64,000 nt of DNA. Origin: Caenorhabditis remanei (Eukaryota; Nematoda; Chromadorea; Rhabditida; Rhabditidae). A model generated the notes under the pieces. The model did no database searches. It was not told where the DNA came from and saw only the letters and a list, made by a program, of their open reading frames with translations. The first letter of the stretch is position 1; the number at the start of each line of letters is the position of its first letter. This document shows, in pieces, positions 1 through 9,800 of this stretch. The position numbers and the translations under genes were made by a program. The stretch is from positions 14,444,587-14,508,586 of the forward strand of contig NC_071333.1 of the NCBI RefSeq assembly GCF_010183535.1. Direction: 5' to 3'.

Positions 1-151
1 CGGACGCCACGAGATCCTTCCCAACGGGGATCTCTTCATCCGTAATATTTCATGGGACGACATGGGAGACTACACATGTGTTGCTTCAAACAAGTATGGA
101 CAGTCCGAGGCAGAAACCTTCCTCTACCCAACCAAGAAGACTGTTGCTTAA
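1..151 (+). CDS. zig-3: 3' end of secreted Ig-domain protein, zig-3-like (partial)
   Basis: The window opens inside a coding exon that reads in frame from base 2 to a TAA at 149-151, giving the last 49 residues. It shows the C-terminal half of an immunoglobulin-fold domain: a strand pattern ending DMGDYTCVASNKYG, where DxGxYxC is the classic I-set F-strand signature and the Cys would close the domain disulphide. The chain ends a few residues later, with no transmembrane segment or GPI-type tail. That suits the short secreted two-Ig ZIG proteins, which act outside the cell in maintaining axon position. The family call rests on the motif. The zig-3 symbol rests on synteny as I recall it: C. elegans zig-3 (C14F5.2) lies beside tnt-3, dct-1 and sem-5. 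Signal peptide, first Ig domain and promoter lie outside the window. Other zig paralogues cannot be excluded. Confidence 0.75.
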   Translation, partial: GRHEILPNGDLFIRNISWDDMGDYTCVASNKYGQSEAETFLYPTKKTVA

Positions 152-405
152 ATTGATGTCTCCTTCCGATCCTTGTTCCCACTCCGTCCCGTTTCTGCCA
201 CACCACCCAATCGCCCCTGTCCCATTTTCCAAACTGAACTCCCCGGTCCTCCTCTTCTCCGTAGTCTTTAGAATCTCACACTACAGTCTCCAACCCCGGT
301 TTCCACCCCCTCTCTCTCTCTCGTTTTCCTCAAATGTCGTTTCTGATTCTGATTCCCCTTGCTCGATCTCTCGTTTCGACTGAAAATTGTGTACAAATGT
401 GTTCA

Positions 406-426
406 AATAAAATTCAATTGAATAAA
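406..426 (+). terminator. Poly(A) signals of the zig-3-like gene
   Basis: Two AATAAA hexamers, at 406-411 and 421-426, lie about 255 and 270 bp past the stop codon. They are the first plausible 3' end signals on this strand. Confidence 0.5.
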
Positions 427-689
427 TGCATTGTTGTTTGAAGTGTTATGAAGAAAACAAGAAAGATAGAAAAAAAAACAATAAGGTGGAAAAGAACATT
501 ACACTTGGACTTTGGAAACTTCATAAACACACGTGACCCTGCATTCTTGTGGCGGCGGACCTTTAGCCTCTAGTTGCCGCCAATGTCTTCTCACTAATCC
601 ACTGGTCATTAGCTTGGTGTCTCCCCGCTCAATCCTCTTCCTCCGTTCTCATTATATGAACAACCTAAGAGGTCCGTACTCACAATAGC

Positions 690-765
690 TGCGTGGTTGA
701 GTGGTAGTGGTGCGGTACTTCGGTCCTCGTACTCTATGGTTCAATCCTCGCCGCTGCCTGAATGA
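690..765 (+). other. tRNA-like sequence (degenerate tRNA or tRNA-derived element)
   Basis: A perfect match to the Pol III A-box consensus (TGGTTGAGTGG) is followed about 45 bp later by a B-box-like GGTTCAATCC, one base short of GGTTCGANTCC. The ends do not form a clean seven-pair acceptor stem, so an intact tRNA is unlikely. A related element with the same CGCCGCT 3' end is found on the other strand at 45711-45780. Confidence 0.4.
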
Positions 766-1859
766 TGACGCTTCGGCCCATCCGTTTCTCTCCGTGATTG
801 TTAGGTGTGCCTCGGCCCCGAAAACCACCGTGGTGTGCCTCGACTCTACTAAAACGATTCTCTCTCGTTTTGATATTTTCAAAAATGGAAATCAGCGTGA
901 GAAGCTTGTTATCTAGTCATGTATCTAAAATAGAATGGCAACAGTTGCAGACGTATAGGAAATTAATAACAGCCGTATATTCTTCCGGTCTACAGACGTC
1001 AGGCGATATGCTCATAAATCCTGTTCCTACCAGAATCTATCAATGAAATGAAAAGGAATCTGGACGGAAATATGATTCTTCTTAACAAAATCATTTTCTT
1101 ATGAGATTCTAAGGGATGATCCAATGCTCATCCAATGCTCATCCAATGCTCGTCCAATAAAATTTGCTATTTCTGGTTCAATAACATTTTCCAGAAAAGC
1201 GGATATTTAATCTGGAACTACCAAACCCTATTTCGTATAGTCGAGATATCTTTAGAAGATATCCTACAGTATGACTTTTAGTCATTTGAATGTTATTCAA
1301 TGTGATTACTTGTATACAATCAATGATGTATTGAGATTCCAGACTTCTTGGCAATAAACTTTCAGTTTTTTTTCGGATTCATAAAATAATAACACAACTA
1401 CTAAGACCAAATATTATTTGACCAAACACACACTCATTATTTCCAATTCAGTGTATGGGATCGTCACGACCTCATTTTCTCATAATTAAAATAAAGCCAA
1501 CTGAAGTTTCAAATTGTTCACATCTGGTCTGATTTTTTTGAATTTCTCAATTATGAAATAGTTCATGACTATCTTGGTATCTACCTGTCTTCTTTTCCAA
1601 ATATAATTCAAACTGACACAAATCACAAATCTCGGTTACCAGAATATGCTTTCAATTTCTTTTTCTTCAGAAAATCACATGTTAAAACAGATTTTTAGAC
1701 TTTAATCGTGTACATCTGGATAAATCAGTCAAAAATAGAATAAGAATCAAAGCTTGCTTTTACCTAAGTATCTAAGCCTTTGGTCTGTGGTACTTTCGGA
1801 TTATTTTAAGACATGAGATGTATGGTCGAAACTGACATGAGATATTAAAAGGGAGGGAA

Positions 1860-2641
1860 GCTAGTTTTTTTTCAGAACGTGACGGAGATAAGTATGACCT
1901 ACATCTTAATCTGAACAAACAGTAATTCAGGAACGCATTGTTTCAAGTGTGTATTGTTGATAACCAGTTGAGTGATTTGAGGAAATTGACCAACAATTGG
2001 AAACTTTTCTCTTTTTTTTATTCAGAAAGCAAATAGAATGCTTCGAAGTTTTTCGTACTGACGGATAAGTGTGTTTGCTGAAAACTCAAAACAGTAAGGT
2101 ATACTGAAAACTTTTAGACAAATACTTCCACGTGGGATCAGAAACATTTAGAACGCCTAGGTATTTCTAAAAAAAAGTGAATCAGGCATGATTTCATATC
2201 AATCATATGCCAGATATATTCTAGATAATATTTGATTTCCAGATTGTCCAAAGACTATCAATCCAATTTCATCACATGCCGAGTCTATTTACGAATTGCA
2301 CTTTTATACTTGTGAATTCGTTTAGTCTTAATTGTTTTCTAGTTTTTTTTCGGAATAGATTCAGGGCATTTCCGACTGACCGTGACCTTTCCAATGCTAC
2401 ATGTGCGGACGCGAAGGCGTTGTGTGAAACAAATTTAGACACTTCGTATCTTGATCGACATCCGGAGCTCTACAGAGAGCACAAATCAAGGAGCGAGGTC
2501 AGGGTCATTGACTCCGTAAGTGAAAGCTTGAGAAAAAAAATGTTAAGGTATCTGGGGACAATCCAATTTTTGAAAACCATATTTCTTTTACAGTATGATT
2601 CCTGGAGAGTCTTTGAGAGCACAAAGCACGAGCGCACGTAA
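1860..2641 (+). pseudogene. Candidate spliced gene remnant, function unknown
   Basis: Several exon-like blocks occur in order. One block follows an acceptor near 1875 (TTTTTTTTCAG) and encodes RDGDKYDLHLNLNK; another follows TTATTCAG near 2025 and encodes KQIECFEVFRTD. The clearest part is 2385-2641. A frame containing SYLDRHPELYREHKSRSEV ends at a GTAAGT donor near 2516, and the next acceptor (TTTTACAG, 2595) continues in the same frame for 17 codons to a TAA at 2641. The upstream blocks need a stop codon to be bypassed and do not join cleanly, so I read this as decayed or only partly resolved. I do not recognise the protein. It lacks a signal peptide or an obvious domain in the visible part. 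Confidence 0.3.
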
Positions 2642-5286
2642 TCAAGATAACAAAGCTTATCTTGTTATCATATAGCAGCAGAACAATGAACCCATTATTC
2701 ATCTGTCAATCATAATACATTCTGTATCTAATCTCTCTTTTGTTCACTGTCATTTATTATCCATTATCACACATTGCTTACGCAAGTTCCAAAAATTATT
2801 TGTAACTTCTGAAAAAAAAGGGACTGTGAAGTTTATGATAAGTGTTATCACTCGTTAGATCTGGCCAAACCACACTTTCCAAACTACATAATTCCTCCGT
2901 GATGTTTACATGATCTACATGAATTCCGATAGGAGCGAAGCGGTCGACCGGAAGGAAGTGTTCAGAAATCGGAATTCCCAACTACACAATTTCTATTTGA
3001 GGAAAAGGGCGAAGATATTCATCTGACTTTCGATCCGGATTCAGTGGTATAGAGCATGGCTCAGCATAATTCCTTATTTCCGTAAAAGGGGATATGGTAG
3101 GAAATGCGCTTTAAAAAAATCAGAAATAGACTGGAGACTATTGTACTGAAGAATAAATATAATCTCAGTCAGGGGATGCAATGAAATATTAATTGCAGAC
3201 AAGACTATATTTTCCTTTCCTGGATCATGATCTTTCCCAGCATCACATGTTTATTGAGGTTCAATGCTCTTGCACGCCAACTGCGTTTGCCGATCATATT
3301 TTGTACGAGCTTTGGACCCAGTGAGGACATACACTCATGATGTAAACTCTCCAAATATTGTCACATGATGCATTCGACCAATCCGAAACATCTTTTGGGG
3401 AACCAATTAATGACGTGATGAGCAGGAAGAAAAAAGGGCACGAGTTTTTTGGCTGCACTTTATTTCCAATTCAGCTAATAAATTTCATCAAAGCGATTGG
3501 GTTCCAAGTTGCAAAACTCAATTATAGATTAGTTGAAAGCAAAAAACGAGTGCACTCAGGGGGCACTCTCACATGACAAAACTAAATTGGTTTGTTTCGG
3601 ATGATCGTAGAGTTTTGTTCGAACAAACAGATAAAAAAGTTTATGGTTTAAACTTTTGTTAGGGCAACATTTTGGAGGGATAAACATTACAGTGCCATGA
3701 CAAAACATTTGAAAATCTGGAACTTCGGTTTTAAAATAAATAATGATCATCAGGTCTTAGTTCGAGTCCTGAACTTCATATTGAAAAAAAAAACTGTTCA
3801 ATTTTCATACTGTAGTTTTAATCGACAGTTTTGAAATCAATTATCAAACATATCATGCTGACTTCCTTAATGAATTATGTCTGAATGTGACTCTATTGGT
3901 ATTTTGAGACTTCACATTTGTTTGTTCTATTTACTACTGTAGGTGTAAGTAAACAAATATCATTTTAAGCTCAGTAATCGGTACTAATCAAACTTTTTTG
4001 GATCTAATAACTGCCTCAGGGTACTAATAGTTTTGATCAAAGTTTTTTTTGGATTCAATTAAATTGAGAAATGGATTTCAGGTTTCTACTGGTTCATGAC
4101 ATCAGGGACATTTCGAGTATATTATTTATCATCGAACTACTGTAACCTACCGGTCCGACAACAAAGATCATTTTTGTGCCGTGTTCATTTTTTGATTATC
4201 TGACGTCATCCTCTTACAATTCACAGATTTTGTAGTATCAAGAATCAGTTTTTGAAACTTATAGTTTCTGATCTTTATATGTTTCCACCTGTTGTTCAAT
4301 CCTTTATTCTGTATAATTTTGTCTTAAAATATCAAAAAGTGTGTTGTTTGATGATTATTAATTGGATATGAATGAAACATTTGTTCGATGCCTATTTCAG
4401 CTGACGCAGATAAAAATAGAAATGTTTGTTTTTTGTTTACTAAATATGTGAGAGTGAAAAAGGAGATATGAAATTTCAATGTTAAGGGATTTTGCTGATT
4501 AACTAATTCCTACTGTTAGAAATTGTAATTTACTGTTTTTTTCCAAAGGAGGATTTTTCTACTAGACTTTCAAGAACTTTCTGACATAAAAGACTAATTT
4601 TTGTGAAATTTCCCTGTAATTGATCATTGTAATATTCGACCTGTTCAACGAAAGATCTGATTCGCAGACATAAATTTCTCAGTCTTCAAATCAAATGAAT
4701 GCGGTACATTGTGTTATAGACAGGAGAACTGAAATTTCCCACCTGAAGTTAGGTTTTTTTTAGCCAGCTCTGGTCTGGCATTCCCGTTCAGAACATACAT
4801 GGTACCCGGAAGTGAAACTAGAGACGGACCAGGAACAAGAATGTATTCAATCAAAATCGCATGAAACTCTGCAAAAGTGCAAAGTGGGAGGCATGCAACA
4901 AACTGGTAAACAACTTGGAAAAAAGAGATATAACCTTGACGGATGCCAACGTCAGTTGACCCAGATTACGAAATGAAAAGAAGTAAACAAAAAATTAGGG
5001 GCATCTCGACTGAAGGTTCCCGATTTTTCTGAACTAACCAATGCCATCCATCGGAAGCGAACGAAGATGTGTGATGACAGCATTGCAAATCTTTTCTTCT
5101 TGAGAAAAGGGACCAGCAGCGGAAACAAAATACAGAAGACTGTTCCTTTCGAGAAAATAACAGTTTATTCATTTCGAATCGCAGATTTTCAAGTCAAGTA
5201 CACTAGAAAGTATACAATAATGATAGTTCGCTAAAACACACTGCACACAATAATTGAATAAATATACATGATGAGTTCAAAATTTG
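2642..5286. other. Gene-free AT-rich stretch
   Basis: No supported exon, RNA or repeat was recognised. Open frames here are under 75 codons, lack splice context and read as chance. Confidence 0.55.
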
Positions 5287-5360
5287 TATGTCGTCAATTG
5301 GATGGTACAGTAGTAAGTTCCCCTACGAGTCAAATAAGAGCTCACTGAATTGACGACATA
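5287..5360. mobile_element. 74-bp palindromic MITE, TA-flanked
   Basis: The left end reads TATGTCGTCAATT and the right end is its exact inverse complement, AATTGACGACATA, enclosing about 48 bp. TA at both ends fits insertion into TA, as for Tc/mariner-type elements. It has no coding capacity. Confidence 0.6.
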
Positions 5361-5445
5361 AGTTGCGGAATTGTCAGAAATAGATAGATGGTACTTATAG
5401 AAATATAATTTTCAGCTTGATGGTTGGAATATGCACATTCATTGC

Positions 5446-5711
5446 TTATCCTTGCTTGAGGAACTGTAATAATAAATATATAAAATGAAATTGCGGAGAT
5501 ATTATACCGCTGTTGGAATTGAAAGACGTCTTGGAGTGAAGGCTGGTTGAGATGTACTGATTGTTGGCTCCTGAAATATTATATTGGTATTTATTATGTT
5601 GTTCTGTGCATCATTTTGTGTTCTGGTATCTGTTTTCTGTTTTCTTCGTAACATCATTTTTAGAACATTAGTTCTTCTTTGACTGATCTGAATGATGCGA
5701 GTTCGGTACAT
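5446..5711 (-). CDS. Candidate small basic protein, two exons, unknown
   Basis: On the minus strand an ATG at 5711 opens a frame rich in Arg, Gln, Asn and Thr (starts MYRTRIIQISQRR). It ends at 5508 at a GTATAA donor, and a 44-bp intron with the acceptor TTATTACAG rejoins the frame at 5463 for FLKQG and a stop. That gives about 73 residues. The 3' part of exon 1 (5570-5508) is also preceded by ATATTTCAG, so it could be a separate exon of a longer gene. No domain recognised. It may be part of the same transcription unit as the exon at 6312. Evidence is limited to frame and splice signals. Confidence 0.28.
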
Positions 5712-6019
5712 TCTTCCGTCACAACGTCACTAAATCTGCATTAGCATCTATTGTTATTTGAGTTCTTATTCAAAATCGCGCATCGTTTTGCACACATTTT
5801 GCAAACACTTTTTAGTCATGTTTCACACGTTTGCATGGACCACTACTTTCGACCAAACACTCCATTTTTGGAGTCGAGGGGTCAAAGTATCTCTGGTCAT
5901 CAAAGTTCACCAAAATAGGCGCAATGCTCGCGCTGTATGAATAATTGTGCATGACGACTGTGATGCATAGGAAATTACAACGAATGTACAATGTATTATA
6001 TGGTTCTAGATTCTGTTCT

Positions 6020-6343
6020 AGCGATCAGTTGTTCGACGTCAGCAGCGAAGAATAGCATCTCATCACAAACTCATCAAACGTTGTCAGAAACTTTGTGTGA
6101 TAAACTAAAATGTTAGGTTGGAGGGTTAGCGGAAGTTATTGAGGGAAGAAGAGTATGGGTACCTTCTCAATGTATCTTGGACATCTATCGGGGCTATTCA
6201 GGTAGGCATGGATGTCGTCACGAGCGCTGATGGTATTGAGACGTTGAGGAGCGATTTCAGAGAAGGAAGTGAGCCAGTCATAGAAGACGTCGGTTTGGAT
6301 CGGTGTGGTCTAGAATTCGGAAATAAATTTGATGCTTATCACA
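6020..6343 (-). pseudogene. Candidate gene or gene remnant downstream of tnt-3
   Basis: A minus-strand exon begins at 6312 after GAATTCTAG and runs to an AAG|GTACCC donor near 6164. It encodes about 50 residues including VFYDWLTSFSEIAPQRLN and ARDDIHAYL, which look like real protein. A possible first exon (ATG near 6343, MSFRL) joins in phase through a 48-bp intron. A 58-bp intron leads to more plausible coding sequence (VCDEMLFFAADVEQLIART), but only after a frame change and stop codons. So the gene has decayed, or the exon borders are wrong. It starts about 320 bp below the tnt-3 poly(A) signal on the same strand, a spacing seen between genes in worm operons. Product not recognised. Confidence 0.35.
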
Positions 6344-6664
6344 CTTTACCACAAAACTAAACGAAAAGACATTAGGGATTCAACACTGATTTGAATTGGA
6401 GGATTTGAAATGTTCGAATGTTATAATTCCCCTTTTTCAAAACTAACTAAAAATATTATGGTTAATCTTTAACCTATTTTTTTCGCAGATTAACTTTTGT
6501 TCTCCTGACGAAATGTGTGTTTATGTTTTAAGGGCTCAGGTTTCTTCTCTCCTTGGTTTCTAGTTTCAAAACCGTTGGAATGTCGTTCCAAGATTGCAGG
6601 AACTTTTGCATCCTAGGGACCACAAGAGTATTGACAACACAAAGACATGAAAACACAGAAAACG

Positions 6665-6670
6665 TTTATT
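6665..6670 (-). terminator. Poly(A) signal of tnt-3
   Basis: AATAAA on the minus strand (TTTATT on +) lies about 175 bp past the tnt-3 stop codon. Confidence 0.55.
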
Positions 6671-6844
6671 GACAAAACATGAACAAGCACATAAAGTTAG
6701 TGAAAAGTGTTGTCACAGGGGGAAACAAAAACACATAAAATTGCTGTTGTCTACTTGTGTAGAGTCTTTTGATTTTGATTATTTTTAATTGTCAGTCACA
6801 GAAAATATACTAATCGTTTGATTCATTCTATCGATGCGCATTAT

Positions 6845-9800
6845 CTACTCTTCTTCGTCTTCATCAGCAACAACCTCTTCCTGAAAAACACAAAACTCAG
6901 TTTATCAATCAGATAAGATTCAATGTCAAACCTCCACAGTCAGAATAGTCTTCTCGTAAAGAGCTGGTGGAGGTGGGATTCCTGGGAAACATGGGTGAGC
7001 GTTTCTCTGAACAGATATACGCGTAGGACAAGAGACATAAAGACAAGGGACACATACTTTATCAAAGACAGAACGACGTTCACGGAAGTTGCGACGATCA
7101 ACTTGTCGGTCGTACTTGGACACGATTTGGACCTTTGGCTGAAAACAACACATATCTTACTTTGGTGAAAAGAGCTCGGCGGTCAGAAAAGGCTTGAACG
7201 TGTTGACGTTCAAATTTAGAAGCGATCAGTTGTTTTGGCTGCAAATTTTGTGTCAGTTCGGCTCAAATTATTTGATTTGACTACAGTACCGGACAAAAAG
7301 ATATCAAGTTTTGGTTTTTCGACCATAACTTGTTTCAAATTGGTCGGATTGACTTGAAACTTTGGGAAAACATTTATTGTAGAGTTATTGTTATATTTAG
7401 TTAACATTCTGGGTGAAAAATCATTTTTTACAAGTTTTTTGTAAAATTTTCGAAAATCGTGAAAAATCAAAAATTGGATATTTTTATTTCCATGACCGGT
7501 GTATCAAAAATAGAGCGTATATTTAGTGTTTGTAATTTTTTTCTAATACAAACAGTCCTGATGTTTATTTTTTGACCACTGGACCCCTACTTTTGACTTG
7601 TTACCCATATCTCCCGGGCTGTCAAAGATTGGTAGTACTAATATATGGAGTTGTACACTTCAAACATCTGTAAAACTTGTATTTTTGCAGAAAACAATGT
7701 AGAAGTGTGCCATACTATTAAGAAGAATGTGGAAAATCTGAGTGTGGCATTTTTATCTTGATAGAACCCCTCAACCAATTTTTAGAGACCTCCGATTATC
7801 AAATACTGCATATCTGATATCGATGTATGACCAGTTCCGGAGCGAAATTATACATTTATTCGGTATCTTTGGTTATTTGAACGTATGAAACCTGTTATTT
7901 GAACAATTGTGAATATTCTGAGCCTAGTTTCGGTACACAATTTTGTATTAATAATGTTGAATCACTCGCTGGAATGTTACTCTCACTGGGTTGAAAGTAT
8001 CAAAACTATGTGTTTTTGTTTTTACTGAAAATTCATAGTGTATTGATGGCATATTTGATCATTCACCTCAGAAAAGAACCTAGATGAGTTTTAAAATGCT
8101 AGAAGTGTCCTCTCGCACATTTTCTCAACTTTTCATGAGAGAGCCAAAAGATGCTGTCAAAATATGATCCCGACGAAGTTTCTTTTCAATGTAACAATAC
8201 CTCAACAACTAATCATTCATCAAATTTTGGTTCAGAATATCCAAAATTGTTCAAATAACAAGTTCCATACGTTCAAATAACCAAAGATGCCGGATAAATG
8301 TATATTTTCGCTCCGGAACTGGTCATACATCGATATCAGATATGCAGTATTTGACAATCGGAGGTCTCTAAAAATTGGTTGAGGGGTTCTATCAAGATAA
8401 AAATGCCACACTCAGATTTTCCACATTCTTCTTAATAGTATGGCACACTTCTACATTGTTTTCTGCAAAAATACAAGTTTTACAGATGTTTGAAGTGTAC
8501 AACTCCATATATTAGTACTACCAATCTTTGACAGCCCGGGAGATATGGGTAACAAGTCAAAAGTAGGGGTCCAGTGGTCAAAAAATAAACATCAGGACTG
8601 TTTGTATTAGAAAAAAATTACAAACACTAAATATACGCTCTATTTTTGATACACCGGTCATGGAAATAAAAATATCCAATTTTTGATTTTTCACGATTTT
8701 CGAAAATTTTACAAAAAACTTGTAAAAAATGATTTTTCACCCAGAATGTTAACTAAATATAACAATAACTCTACAATAAATGTTTTCCCAAAGTTTCAAG
8801 TCAATCCGACCAATTTGAAACAAGTTATGGTCGAAAAACCAAAACTTGATATCTTTTTGTCCGGTACTGTATCTGAATAAGCTGCAATTGTAAAAACTAT
8901 ACCGGGTATCTGGAGCTTCCAACTTCTGCGGGGTCAATTCCTTTCTTGAGAGCCGAGTTTCTGGTGACTTGACGTTGACGCTCGTTGAGCTCTTTCATCT
9001 GGAATAAGTGATGGTTTGTTAAACCTTATAGGATACAATTCAACTCACGTCGTATTCCTGACGTTCGTGACGCTTCTCGAGATCGTACTTCTCGGTTTCG
9101 AGCTTGCAAATTCTCTGATGAAGCTCCTTGATTTTGGCCTTTAGCTCGCTTGGAGGAACTTCGGAAGCGCTCGGAATGCCTTTGCGAATTGCTGCTAGGA
9201 ACGCCTGAAGTGAAATTCGTTAGGACTGCAAAATATGTTTTCAGCACAAACTTAGATAAACTAATTAACACATTGGTTGACACTAAAAAGATTTCTAAAT
9301 GTTATAGGTTGGTTGGGTTGCAGGAAATATGTTATCAACTGATATAAGGTAAAATGGTATTTTTGTTAAAGAAACGTAATGAGTTAGAATATGCTTCCAC
9401 CGTTAATTGGTACCTGATGGTTTTCGAGAAGAGGATCGTCGCTAGAAAGGGTAACAGTATTTTTCGAGATTTAGAAGTGATCATTCCATAACATTTAATA
9501 TTTACTTACGCGTTTAGCATCATCTTGTTGCTCCTTGGTCATTCCCATTTCTTGCTTAGCTTGAACGATGTTTCCAAACTTGTCATTCTGACCGCTCTTC
9601 TTCGCGATGGTGAAGTTTCTGAAAAATAGAAAAGGTGCTACCAATTATTTGGGCGGTTTTTATTATACCTTCCGCCTTGAGCTGGAGCTTGGAATCCGCT
9701 CAACTGGTTCTTCTTATTCTTCTCCTCCTCACGATTTCTTCTGTCTTGCTCGGTCTTCGCCTTTCTCTCCTCCTAAAATCAATCACCTTTACATAATGTG

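Larger units (their letters stand above)
152..1859. other. Non-coding stretch downstream of the zig-3-like gene
   Basis: Apart from the poly(A) signals and the tRNA-like element I see no coding exon. Short open frames near 650-1050 overlap the tRNA-like sequence and have no splice context. Around 1120-1155 there are three head-to-tail copies of a 12-bp unit containing CCAATGCTC. Confidence 0.6.

Noticed and set aside
7216..8880. Identical about 65-codon ORFs on opposite strands (start MIFHDFRKFYKKLVKND)
   Set aside because: They are the two arms of the inverted-repeat element, not proteins.
9414..9441. 28-nt exon-like interval (TTTCTAG ... CATCAG|GTACC) inside a tnt-3 intron
   Set aside because: It has splice-like borders and can be read DDPLLENH, but 28 nt breaks the frame, whereas 9510 joins 9204 directly in phase (DDAKR|AFLAAIRKG), as expected for troponin T.
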